From Rhodospirillaceae bacterium (lineage in GTDB: Bacteria > Pseudomonadota > Alphaproteobacteria > DSM-16000 > Inquilinaceae): a stretch of 25,911 bases of DNA. The DNA lies in the NCBI GenBank assembly GCA_020425485.1, contig JAGQRL010000242.1, positions 1-25,911 on the forward strand, read 5' to 3'. The notes under the pieces are model-generated. The model saw nothing but the letters and a program-made list of their open reading frames with translations, ran no database searches and was not told the DNA's origin. Positions 17,874 to 25,657 of this stretch are shown piece after piece. The position numbers were made by a program, and so were the translations under genes. The stretch's first letter is position 1, and every line of letters begins with the position of its first letter.

Positions 17874-20800
17874 ACACGGCTACAACGTCGTCCGGGCTCG
17901 CAATGGCCGCGAAGCCCTTGATCTGCTGCGCCAGAACCTGCCGGACATCCTGATCAGCGATGTCGTGATGCCGGAAATGAACGGCTACGACCTGTGCCGG
18001 GCGGTCAAGTCCGACCCGGTGACGGCGCGCCTGCCGGTGATCCTGGTGACCGGCCTGTCCAGCCCGCAGGATGTGTTCAAGGGCCTCAACGCCGGCGCCG
18101 ACAACTTCGTCACCAAGCCCTACGACGAGAGCAACCTGGTCAGCCGCATCGACTACCTGCTGGCCAACCAGAAGATCCGCGCCGGCGAGAACCTGCGCTC
18201 GGGCATCGAGATCGAACTCAACGGCCAGCGGCATTTCATCACCGCGGAACGCCAGCAGATCCTCGACCTGCTGATCTCCACCTACGAGCAGGCCATCCAC
18301 CTCTACGACACCCTGGAGGAACGCCAGCGCGACCTGTCGAAGTCCTACCACCTGCTGGATGCGCTCTACGGCTTCGCCGACGATCTGAACCGCTGCCGAA
18401 CCCGCGCGGAGGTGGCCAGTGCCGCCATCGAGCGGGCCGCCAAGCTGCCCCAGGTGGTGGCCGGCTGGATCTACCTGAACGATGGCGGCACCTACGCCAT
18501 GGCCAGCGCCATCGGCGTGCCCTACGGGGTGGTCCCGGAGATGCTGGACCCCTCCTCCATCGACCATCCCAAGCCGGAAACGGCGGCCTACCGGCCCCAG
18601 CCGTGCGAGCTGGAGATGTCGGCCACGATGGCCGACCAGTGGGGGCCGCAGGACCACAAATGGGTCAGCATCGACCTGACCAACGACGGCGAGATCCTCG
18701 GCGTCCTCGGCCTGATCTACCAGGTCGACCACGCGATCAGCGACGAGAACGTGAAGACGCTGACCAGCGTCGGCTACCAGATCGGCGTCGCCCTGGAGCG
18801 GGCGCGCCTGCACGAAAGCCTGGAGCGCAAGGTCGAGGAGCGCACCAGCGAGCTGCAGCGTTCGGAACGCGCGCTCGCCATCCACGCCCGCCAGCAGGCA
18901 ACGGTGGCCACCTTCGGCATCCGCGCGCTCGGCGAAAGCTCCACTGGCGGCATCTGCCAGTCGGCGATGAACGCGCTGACCCAGACCTTCGATGCGCCCT
19001 TCGTGCGCATCAGCGAATTCCGGCCCGCCACCGGCGGCTGGGTGACCCATGCGGCCTCCGGCTGGCCCGAGGATGTGACGGTGGCGGCCGATCCGGAAAT
19101 CGCCGACCTGGTGGGCGCCGTGATGGCCAGCAGCGAACCCCTGGCCGTGGCCGACTGGTCCCAGGCCTCCACCATGCGGTGCCCACGCGTGCTGGCGGCC
19201 GCCGGCGTGCACAGCTCCCTGGTGGTGCCGATCATGGCGCCCTTCGGGGCCTTCGGGGCGATCGAGGTGCACACCGGCGGGCGCGGCACACTGGTGGACG
19301 CCGATGTCCATTTCATCGTGGCGGTGGCCACCGGCATCGGCGCCGCCGTTGGCCGCTTGCGCCATGAGGAGGGGTTGCGCCGCACCAGCCAGACCTTGCA
19401 GGCCATCCTCGATGCCTCGCCGGTGGCCATCATCACCCAGGGCCAGAGCGGCGTGGTGCAGAGCTGGAACGCCGCGGCGGAGAAGATCTTCGGCTATTCC
19501 GCCGAGGAGGTGGTGGGCCGGCAGATGCCCGTTCTGGCGGAAATCGACGGTCAGCCCGCCGCACCGCTGTGCGGCAATCCGGCGGACTGCGCCTGCGATT
19601 CAGGCTGCCACGTGCAGGCCCTGGCGAAGGACGGCACGCGCCTGGATATCCAGGTGTCCCGCGCCACCTTGTCGGCGGCGGCGGGCGGGGCCGACGGCGT
19701 GGTGCTGACGGTGGACGACGTGACCCAGCGCCGCCGCCTGGAAGATCACCTGCGCCACGCCCACAAGATGGAAGCCATCGGCAACCTGACCGGCGGGATC
19801 GCCCACGACTTCAACAACCTGCTGATGATCATGGTGGGCAATCTGGACATCCTGCGCACCGTGGTGGCCGACCGCCCCGATGCGCTGGAACTGCTGGACA
19901 AGGCGATCCATGCCTCCACCCGCGGCTCCGATCTCACCCGCCAGCTCCTCGCCTTCGCCCACAAGCAGACGCTGCAGCCCGCCGTGGTGGACGTGAACCA
20001 GCTGCTGACCGGGATGACCAAGCTGCTGGGGCGGACGCTGGGATCCAACATCAAGGTGCACCTGAAGACGGGCAAGGACACCTGGCCGACCCTGATCGAC
20101 CCCTCGCAGCTCGACTCCGCCATCGTCAACCTGGCGATCAACGCCCGCGACGCCATGCCCGAAGGCGGCGACCTGACGATCGAGACCGGCAACCTGACGG
20201 CCGACGAAGGGGCGGTGGCCCTGCAACCCGGCCTGACGGAAGGCGACTACGTGGTGGTGTCGGTGAGCGACACCGGAACCGGCATCCCCGAGGATGTGCG
20301 CCAGCGCATCTTCGAGCCGTTCTTCACCACCAAGGGGCTGCACAAGGGCACCGGGCTGGGGCTCGCCATGATCTACGGCTTCGTCAAGCAATCGGGCGGC
20401 CATGTCAGCGTCTACAGCGAGGTCGGCCACGGCACCATCTTCCGGCTCTATCTGCCGCGCGCGATGGACGCGCCGGACCAGCAGGAGGCGGACAATGCCG
20501 CCGCCGAAGCGCCCAAGGCGCGCAATGGCGAGACCGTTCTGATCGTCGAGGACAACGACGCCATCCGCGAGGCCGTGGAGCGGCAGATCGGCAGCCTCGG
20601 TTACACGATGAAGAGCGCCAGCGATGCCTCGCAGGCCGTGGCGATCCTGCAAGGCGCCGAGCGCGTCGACATCCTGTTCTCCGACGTGATGCTGCCGGGA
20701 TCCATGAATGGCCTGGCGCTCGCCCACCATGTCAGTGAGCACTGGCCGGACATCGCCATCCTTCTCACCTCCGGGTTCACCGAGCCCAAGTTGAAGGACC

Positions 20801-20889
20801 AGTATAAGGAGCATCAGTTCCAGATTATCCCCAAACCTTACCGGCTGATCGAGTTGGCTCGGCGGCTGGAGACGTTAACCGTGCACTAA
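17797..20889 (+). CDS. CheS3-like hybrid histidine kinase REC-GAF-GAF-PAS-HisKA-HATPase-REC
   Basis: 1030 residues, no membrane segment. REC1 (~1-125) has LIAEDSPTQ, D55 (LISDVVMPEMNG) and VTKPYDE. A GAF-like domain follows (~195-345), then a coiled coil with LERKVEERTSELQRSER, and a second GAF-like domain (~370-520). The PAS domain (~530-650) has SPVAIITQ and WNAAAEKIFGYSAEEVVGR and an internal Cys cluster C592, C598, C600, C604. The HisKA domain has H670 (GGIAHDFNNLLM), and the HATPase domain has NLAINARDAMPEGG, DTGTGIP and GTGLGLAMIYGF. REC2 (~905-1030) has LIVEDND, D963 (LFSDVMLPG) and IPKPYR. A kinase with receiver domains at the end of a CheA-REC operon matches the R. centenum CheS3 arrangement, in which CheA3 and CheS3 exchange phosphate to control encystment. 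That role is inferred here. Confidence 0.92.
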   Translation: MTREATVLIAEDSPTQAAQITFLLTEHGYNVVRARNGREALDLLRQNLPDILISDVVMPEMNGYDLCRAVKSDPVTARLPVILVTGLSSPQDVFKGLNAGADNFVTKPYDESNLVSRIDYLLANQKIRAGENLRSGIEIELNGQRHFITAERQQILDLLISTYEQAIHLYDTLEERQRDLSKSYHLLDALYGFADDLNRCRTRAEVASAAIERAAKLPQVVAGWIYLNDGGTYAMASAIGVPYGVVPEMLDPSSIDHPKPETAAYRPQPCELEMSATMADQWGPQDHKWVSIDLTNDGEILGVLGLIYQVDHAISDENVKTLTSVGYQIGVALERARLHESLERKVEERTSELQRSERALAIHARQQATVATFGIRALGESSTGGICQSAMNALTQTFDAPFVRISEFRPATGGWVTHAASGWPEDVTVAADPEIADLVGAVMASSEPLAVADWSQASTMRCPRVLAAAGVHSSLVVPIMAPFGAFGAIEVHTGGRGTLVDADVHFIVAVATGIGAAVGRLRHEEGLRRTSQTLQAILDASPVAIITQGQSGVVQSWNAAAEKIFGYSAEEVVGRQMPVLAEIDGQPAAPLCGNPADCACDSGCHVQALAKDGTRLDIQVSRATLSAAAGGADGVVLTVDDVTQRRRLEDHLRHAHKMEAIGNLTGGIAHDFNNLLMIMVGNLDILRTVVADRPDALELLDKAIHASTRGSDLTRQLLAFAHKQTLQPAVVDVNQLLTGMTKLLGRTLGSNIKVHLKTGKDTWPTLIDPSQLDSAIVNLAINARDAMPEGGDLTIETGNLTADEGAVALQPGLTEGDYVVVSVSDTGTGIPEDVRQRIFEPFFTTKGLHKGTGLGLAMIYGFVKQSGGHVSVYSEVGHGTIFRLYLPRAMDAPDQQEADNAAAEAPKARNGETVLIVEDNDAIREAVERQIGSLGYTMKSASDASQAVAILQGAERVDILFSDVMLPGSMNGLALAHHVSEHWPDIAILLTSGFTEPKLKDQYKEHQFQIIPKPYRLIELARRLETLTVH

Positions 20890-20967
20890 CCAGTCACACG
20901 ATATGGTTCACCAAGATCTTCAGCCCAGCTAATGTCGATGGGCATTTCGGTGACTTAAATTGGCTTC

Positions 20968-20990
20968 AGGATAAGATCCTGGGGCCCAGG
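20968..20990 (+). repeat. Two overlapping, mutually exclusive small hairpins
   Basis: AGGAT (20968-20972), AAG, ATCCT (20976-20980) and CCTGGG (20978-20983), G, CCCAGG (20985-20990) share CCT and cannot form together. They lie in the 161-base gap between the hybrid kinase and the REC-EAL gene. They could be part of a terminator or leader structure; no U-tract is present. Confidence 0.3.
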
Positions 20991-21050
20991 GGTCGCGAAA
21001 TGACGCTACGATGTTAGGCCCGGGCTGATGTAATACATGGAAATCTTCGC

Positions 21051-22253
21051 ATGAGCGGTCCTCGCGTTCTGGTCATCGATGACGAAGCAGAGATCGGCGA
21101 ATTGGTTGTCTCGGCCGCACAACTGTGCGGCTACAACGGCGAGGCGGTAACCAACGCGCAGGATTTCCGAGCCAAGCTTGCCGACTTCAAGCCGGGCCTG
21201 CTGGTTCTTGATCTGCAGCTTCCCGATATTGACGGCGTGATGCTGCTGCGCGAGCTGGCCGAGCGGGGCTCGAAAGCAAAGATTATCATTATGAGCGGGT
21301 TTGATTCCAAGGTGGTGGAATCGGCACGCCAGCTCGGCATCGGCCGCGGGCTCGACATCGTCGCCATGGTGCAGAAACCGATCCGCATCAAGGAATTGTG
21401 CGAGCTGCTGAAGGGCATGACGGTCGAGGAAGAAGTGGTGATCGATGGCGCCGCCATCGCCAACGGCATCGCCACCAACGCTTTCTGGCTGGCCTTCCAG
21501 CCCAAGGTGGGCCTGGCCAATGCGCTGAACGGGGCGGATATGGACCGCCCGGTGGGGTTCGAGGCGCTGCTCCGGTGGCAGCATCCCAACCGCGGCTTTG
21601 TGCCGCCCACGGAATTCATCCCGGTTGCCGAGACGTCCGGGCAGATGGCCCGGCTGACCGAGCACGTCATCGACATGGCGCTGGGCCAGGTGCACGCCTG
21701 GGAGCAGGAGAACCTGTTCCCCACGGTGGCGATCAACGTGTCGGCCAGCGACCTGCACGCCACCGACTTCGCCGACGGCCTGGTGGACCGCTGCCGGGAC
21801 TACCGGGTGAAGCCCGAGCGCCTGATGATTGAGCTGACCGAGACCGCGACCATGAGCGATCCGGTGCTCGCCATGGACATTCTGACACGCTTGCGCATCA
21901 AGGGGTTCCGGCTGTCTATCGACGATTTCGGCACCGGCTATTCCTCGCTGGTGCAGCTCCAGCGCATGCCGTTCTCCGAGCTGAAGATCGACCGTGCCTT
22001 CGTCGCCGACTGCCACATGTCGCCGCAGGCCCGGATGATCATCAAGACGATGGTGGACCTGGCCCACAATCTGGGCCTCAGCGCCATCGCCGAGGGCGTG
22101 GAGAACAACGAGATCCTGGAAACCGTGCGCGAGCTGGGCTGCGACGAGGTGCAGGGCTTCGGCATCGCCAAGCCGATGCCGGCGGCCGAGGCCGGGGCAT
22201 GGTTCCGCCGCGAGATCGAGGCGCACGAGCCGAAGGTGGCCGCCGCCACCTGA
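21051..22253 (+). CDS. REC-EAL response regulator, predicted c-di-GMP phosphodiesterase
   Basis: 400 residues. The receiver (~1-125) has VLVIDDEAEIGE, D54 in LVLDLQLPDIDG, IIMSGFD, and a Lys in MVQKPIRIKEL. The EAL domain (~140-390) has GFEALLRWQH, VAINVSASDL, IELTETATM, IDDFGTGYSSLVQL, LKIDRAFVAD, IAEGVEN and VQGFGIAKPMP. All residues expected for metal and c-di-GMP binding appear present, so an active phosphodiesterase controlled by phosphorylation is predicted. No kinase is adjacent on its own; the nearest upstream is the CheS3-like hybrid kinase, ending 161 bases before. The start has only a weak ribosome site, but the receiver domain begins immediately after it. The gene converges with the regulator gene on the other strand. 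Confidence 0.93.
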   Translation: MSGPRVLVIDDEAEIGELVVSAAQLCGYNGEAVTNAQDFRAKLADFKPGLLVLDLQLPDIDGVMLLRELAERGSKAKIIIMSGFDSKVVESARQLGIGRGLDIVAMVQKPIRIKELCELLKGMTVEEEVVIDGAAIANGIATNAFWLAFQPKVGLANALNGADMDRPVGFEALLRWQHPNRGFVPPTEFIPVAETSGQMARLTEHVIDMALGQVHAWEQENLFPTVAINVSASDLHATDFADGLVDRCRDYRVKPERLMIELTETATMSDPVLAMDILTRLRIKGFRLSIDDFGTGYSSLVQLQRMPFSELKIDRAFVADCHMSPQARMIIKTMVDLAHNLGLSAIAEGVENNEILETVRELGCDEVQGFGIAKPMPAAEAGAWFRREIEAHEPKVAAAT

Positions 22254-22283
22254 CGCCTTTTCGCCCCCGGCCAAATCGGTCCC

Positions 22284-22309
22284 GGCCCAGACCCCCACCC
22301 CGGTGGGCC
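22284..22309. terminator. Candidate bidirectional terminator between convergent genes
   Basis: GGCCCA (22284-22289) can pair with TGGGCC (22304-22309). An alternative inner stem, CCCACC (22294-22299) with GGTGGG (22302-22307), is also perfect. The site sits in the 65-base gap between two convergent genes, where a shared terminator is expected. There is no clear U-tract. Confidence 0.4.
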
Positions 22310-22318
22310 GCTGCCGCG

Positions 22319-23392
22319 TCAGGTGCGGCCGGCGATCCGTTCCAGATAGGGCAGGCTTTCCGGGTTGAACTGCTTGCCCACCACGTCGATGCGCGCGATG
22401 GCGCGATCCCGCGATACCTTCAGATGGGCTTCCAGCGTTGCCGCCGCTTCCGCCACCTTGCCGGCGGCGAGGCGATCGACGATGGCCAGGTGCTCCTGCA
22501 GGAACGGCTCGGTTTCGAACAGCCGGGGGTTCCAGCCGTAGAGGAAGCGGTGGGCGATCAGCAGCGACTGGGGCAGCGTGATCGCCTGCATCAAGCTGAG
22601 ATTGCCGCAGTGGCCCAGCAGGGTGATGTGGAGGTCTTCCTCCAGCCGGTCCAGCGTTTCCCCGGTGATGGTGCGGGGATGGGTGAGGGTGGCTTCCAGG
22701 CTGTCGTGCATGCGGGCCAGCAGGCCGGGCGGCGCGTTGGCCGCCGCCTTCGCCAGCGCCACCGGCTCCAGCACCCAGCGCAACTCGTACAGCTCGCTCA
22801 CATAGGTCGGGCTGAGGGCCGGCGCATACCAGCGCGACCGCTCGTCCTTGCGCACCACGCCGCGCTGCTGCAACCGCCCCAGCACGTCGCGCGCCACCGT
22901 GCGGCTGACGCCGTAGTGCTCCGCCAGCTTCGCTTCGATCACCCGCCAGCCGGCGAACGAACTGCGCCCGGCGATTTCCCGCTCCACTTCGCCATAGATG
23001 CGCTCCCAGGTGGGGGGTGAGGACAGCACCACCCGCTCGCCGGGGGCCGACGGCAGCGCCGGCGCCGATGGCGCACCGCCCAGGCCCACCACCGTGTAGC
23101 CGCGCCCCGCCGCCTTTTCGATCAGCCCCGCGCAGGCCAGTTCCGCCAGCGCCTTGCGTGCCGGCGCCCGGCTGATGCCGAAGCGCGCGGTGACCTGGGC
23201 TTCCAAGAGCCGTTCGCCGGGGGCGATCTCACCGGCTTCGATCTGCCGGGCGAGGATGTCGTAGGCGCGCTGGTAGAGGCGGGGAGAGGCGCCGGAAACA
23301 CCGGATCCGTCGCGCCGCATGGCGGGCCGGGAGCGCAGGTTCCCGGGCGCTGCGCTGCTGGCGTGGCGGTGCCCCTCTGGCGTGGCGGACAT
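22319..23392 (-). CDS. GntR-family regulator with two winged-helix domains and an FCD-type ligand domain
   Basis: 357 residues from ATG at 23392 (MSATPEG). The frame is open to 23605 but the extension is Arg/Pro/Gly-rich. Two GntR winged helices are visible: HTH1 (~35-105) with LYQRAYDILARQIEAGEIAPG, EAQVTARFGISRAPARKAL and GLIEKAAGRGYTV; HTH2 (~125-195) with WERIYGEVEREI, EAKLAEHYGVSRTVARDVLGRL and GVVRKDERSRWY. A helical FCD-type ligand-binding domain (~200-345) follows, with VSELYELRWVLEPVALAKAA, DLHITLLGHCGN and FLQEHLAIVDRLAAG. Ordinary FadR/FCD members are ~220-250 residues with one HTH; this is a duplicated-HTH form. It diverges from the dehydrogenase/TRAP operon and probably represses it in response to its substrate. 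A later start at MRRDGSG (position ~24) is possible. Confidence 0.85.
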   Translation of the reverse strand: MSATPEGHRHASSAAPGNLRSRPAMRRDGSGVSGASPRLYQRAYDILARQIEAGEIAPGERLLEAQVTARFGISRAPARKALAELACAGLIEKAAGRGYTVVGLGGAPSAPALPSAPGERVVLSSPPTWERIYGEVEREIAGRSSFAGWRVIEAKLAEHYGVSRTVARDVLGRLQQRGVVRKDERSRWYAPALSPTYVSELYELRWVLEPVALAKAAANAPPGLLARMHDSLEATLTHPRTITGETLDRLEEDLHITLLGHCGNLSLMQAITLPQSLLIAHRFLYGWNPRLFETEPFLQEHLAIVDRLAAGKVAEAAATLEAHLKVSRDRAIARIDVVGKQFNPESLPYLERIAGRT

Positions 23393-23594
23393 GCACGAAA
23401 CCCGTCGGCTGGGGAGTGCGAACGACCGGCCGTCGCCAGTGTCCGGGGGAGGGTGCTCCGGCGGCTCGGCGGATCGCCTGGGAGCCGTGAACCATAGCCC
23501 TGCCGCCGAACCGCTGCAACGCACGCATCCGCCCGTTCCGCGGCCCCGCCGGGGCTTCCGGCGGGAGTTGCTGCGACCGGCCAACGATCTTCGG

Positions 23595-23622
23595 TTGTCC
23601 CGCAAAGTGTTTTATGTATAGT
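23595..23622 (+). promoter_or_regulatory. Candidate sigma-70-like promoter of the dehydrogenase operon
   Basis: TTGTCC (23595-23600), 16 bases, TATAGT (23617-23622) resembles a -35/-10 pair. It would start transcription ~50 bases before the ATG at 23680. It lies in a short AT-rich island of the 287-base divergent intergenic region (23393-23679), the rest of which is GC-rich with no other visible gene. It overlaps the GTGTACAC palindrome. Confidence 0.4.
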
Positions 23623-23628
23623 GTACAC
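23621..23628. promoter_or_regulatory. GTGTACAC palindrome, candidate operator of the divergent GntR regulator
   Basis: This perfect 8-bp palindrome overlaps the candidate -10 element and the expected start of transcription. TGTA (23615-23618) and TACA (23624-23627) also form a wider symmetry. FadR/FCD-type GntR proteins typically bind short GT...AC palindromes, so repression of this operon by the adjacent regulator is plausible; binding is inferred. Confidence 0.4.
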
Positions 23629-23679
23629 AAAAGACGTTTGGTGGCGCCAGCGCTGCCGCAATGGGGGGAGACAGCGGGC

Positions 23680-24423
23680 ATGACGGGTCGCCTTGCCGGC
23701 AAGATCACGTTCGTTACCGGTGCCGGCCAGGGCATCGGCCGCGCCATTGCGCTGGCCTTTGCGGCCGAAGGGGCTGTCGTCGTCGCAGCCAGCCGCACGG
23801 CCGGCAAGATGGCCGACCTTCCCACGCTCTATCCGAAGATCTCGCCGCTCGGCCTGGACGTGACCGACGGACCGGCAGTGGCGCAGGCGATCCAGGACTG
23901 CGGGCCGCTGGACGTGCTGTGCAACTGTGCCGGGTGGGTGCACAACGGCACCCTGCTCGATTGCCGCTATGCCGACTGGGCCAAGAGCCTGGAGCAGAAC
24001 GTCACCTCCATGTACCTGACCATCCGTGCTGCCCTGCCGGCCATGCTGGAGCGCGGCCACGGATCGATCATCAACGTCGCCTCCGTCGCCTCCAGCCTCA
24101 CCGGCGTGCCCAACCGGGCCGCCTACGGCACCAGCAAGGCAGCAGTGATCGGGCTGACCAAGGCGGTGGCGCGCGACTTCATCTCCCAGGGCATCCGCTG
24201 CAACGCCCTGTGCCCGGGCACCACCTTGACCCCGTCGCTGGAGCAGCGAATGGACGCCACGCCGGACCCGGCGGAAACCAGGCGCCAGTTCGCCGCCCGC
24301 CAGCCGGTGGGCCGCCTGGGTACGGTGGAGGAGATGGCGGCCGCCGCCGTCTACCTGGCCAGCGATGAATCGGCGTTCACCACCGGCGCGACGATGGTGG
24401 TGGACGGCGGGCAGACCCTATGA
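23680..24423 (+). CDS. Short-chain dehydrogenase/reductase, DHRS6/BDH2-like
   Basis: 247 residues, a classical SDR. ATG 23680 is chosen because a GGGGGGAG site (23663-23670) precedes it and the protein starts in the usual way (MTGRLAGKITFVTGAGQGIG). Seen: the NAD-binding GxxxGxG, CNCAGWVHNGTLLDC, the catalytic Ser region NVASVASS, the active-site YxxxK in AAYGTSKAA, and CPGTTLTPSLEQRM. The resemblance to the DHRS6/BDH2 and bacterial 2-keto-3-deoxy-L-fuconate dehydrogenase branch is strong, with the shared segments NxAGxVHxGTxLDC, AVIGLTKxVAxDFIxQGIRCN and YLASDESA. An NAD-dependent oxidation of a sugar-acid or hydroxy-acid intermediate is likely, though the substrate is not determined. It overlaps the next gene by 4 bases (ATGA) and is probably controlled by the divergent GntR protein. 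Confidence 0.92.
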   Translation: MTGRLAGKITFVTGAGQGIGRAIALAFAAEGAVVVAASRTAGKMADLPTLYPKISPLGLDVTDGPAVAQAIQDCGPLDVLCNCAGWVHNGTLLDCRYADWAKSLEQNVTSMYLTIRAALPAMLERGHGSIINVASVASSLTGVPNRAAYGTSKAAVIGLTKAVARDFISQGIRCNALCPGTTLTPSLEQRMDATPDPAETRRQFAARQPVGRLGTVEEMAAAAVYLASDESAFTTGATMVVDGGQTL

Positions 24424-25514
24424 ACGCGCCCCTCACACAGCCGGTCGGGCCGACGGTGCGCGTCGGCGTGGACGCCCTCGATCGCTTCTGCCGGGCCGTG
24501 CTGGTGCATGCCGGGGCGGACCGGGCGACCGCAGATGCGGCGACCCGCGCCATGATGCATGCCTCGCGCCTGGGCATCGACAGCCACGGCGTGCGCCTGC
24601 TCGACCATTACGCCACGGTGCTCACCAAGGGCCGGGTGAACCCGTCACCGCACCTTTCCATCGTCGCCGAACACGGGGCCGTCGCCACGCTGGACGCCGA
24701 CAACGGCCACGGTGCCACCGCCACCTTTGCCGCCATGGATCACGCCATCGGGCTGGCCAAGCGCCATGGCATCGGCGCCGTCGCCGTGCGCAACAGCTCC
24801 CATTTCGGGCCGGCCGGCGCCTATCCGCTGGTGGCCGCAGAGGCCGGGCTGATCGGCCTGGTGGTGTCCAACTCCGATGCCTTCGTGCGCCTGCACGACG
24901 GCGCGGCGCGCTTCCACGGCACCAATCCCATCGCCTGTGCGGTGCCAGTGCCGGGCCAGCAGCCGTGGCTGCTCGACATGGCCACCAGCACGGTGCCCTA
25001 CAACCGGGTGATGCTCTACAAGAGCCTCGGCGTCAGCCTGCCGCCGGGAGCGGCCTCCTCGGCCGACGGGGTGGACACGCTGGACCCCGAGCAGGCGGTG
25101 ATGCTGGCGCCGCTGGGGGCCGCCTTCGGCTACAAGGGGGCCGGACTGGCCGGCCTCATCGAGATCTTCAGCGCCCTTTTGAGCGGCATGCGGCTGGGCT
25201 TCGAGATCCTGCCCATGGCCGGGCCCGATCTCAGCACGCCGCGCGCCATGGGCGCCTTCGTCCTCGCCATCGATCCTGCCGCCTTCGTGGAGCCCCAGCA
25301 GTTCGGCGAGGGCATGGTGCGGTATCTTGAAGCCCTGCGCCGGTCGCCGGCCCGTGCCGGCGCAACCGTGATGGCGCCGGGCGACCGGGAATGGGCCGAA
25401 GCCGAGCACCGCGCGGCCACGGGCATCCCCATCGATCCCGCCACCTACGATGCATTCCGGCGACTGGCCAGAACCTACGCCGTTTCCCTGCCGGAACGGG
25501 AGGCGGCGGCATGA
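24420..25514 (+). CDS. Ldh_2-family malate/L-lactate/ureidoglycolate-type dehydrogenase
   Basis: 364 residues, of the NAD(P)-dependent Ldh_2 family (malate, L-lactate, ureidoglycolate, 2,3-diketogulonate and related oxidoreductases), which has its own fold distinct from classical lactate/malate dehydrogenases. Seen: SRLGIDSHGVRLLDHY with the conserved SHG, NGHGATATFAAMDHAI, AVRNSSHFGPAGAYPL (catalytic-His region), NPIACAVP, LLDMATSTVP, and FGYKGAGLAGLIEI. The length is typical of the family. Translationally coupled to the SDR gene (ATGA) and followed by a TRAP binding protein, so it probably acts on the imported 2-hydroxy- or 2-oxo-acid or its product. The exact substrate cannot be read from the sequence. 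Confidence 0.92.
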   Translation: MNAPLTQPVGPTVRVGVDALDRFCRAVLVHAGADRATADAATRAMMHASRLGIDSHGVRLLDHYATVLTKGRVNPSPHLSIVAEHGAVATLDADNGHGATATFAAMDHAIGLAKRHGIGAVAVRNSSHFGPAGAYPLVAAEAGLIGLVVSNSDAFVRLHDGAARFHGTNPIACAVPVPGQQPWLLDMATSTVPYNRVMLYKSLGVSLPPGAASSADGVDTLDPEQAVMLAPLGAAFGYKGAGLAGLIEIFSALLSGMRLGFEILPMAGPDLSTPRAMGAFVLAIDPAAFVEPQQFGEGMVRYLEALRRSPARAGATVMAPGDREWAEAEHRAATGIPIDPATYDAFRRLARTYAVSLPEREAAA

Positions 25515-25642
25515 AGGACGTGTTGGCACAAGGTCCGCACGTCGACCTGACCGGCTGCGGCCTCGGCTCGCCGGTCGAGGGCGCCCGGCTGCGGCGACCC
25601 TCGATGCGGGGGCCGGGTGGCCGCCGGTCGTTCAGCAAGAAC

Positions 25643-25649
25643 GGGAGGA
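25643..25649 (+). promoter_or_regulatory. Ribosome binding site deciding the TRAP binding-protein start
   Basis: GGGAGGA lies 8 bases before ATG 25658. The same frame is open back to an ATG at 25511 that overlaps the previous stop codon, but only the 25658 start places a signal peptide at the N-terminus. Confidence 0.7.
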
Positions 25650-25657
25650 ACTCACCC

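Noticed and set aside
23393..23605. 71-residue N-terminal extension of the GntR regulator
   Set aside because: Arg/Pro/Gly-rich, would cover the divergent promoter region; family similarity begins after the ATG at 23392.
25575..25604. Hairpin TCGAGGG...CCCTCGA before the TRAP gene
   Set aside because: A 7-bp stem with a 16-base loop is not exceptional in GC-rich DNA and has no U-tract; not strong enough to call as a terminator or riboswitch.
25511..25657. Upstream ATG overlapping the Ldh_2 stop codon as start of the TRAP binding protein
   Set aside because: In frame and open, but it would bury the signal peptide ~49 residues inside; a good ribosome site precedes ATG 25658.
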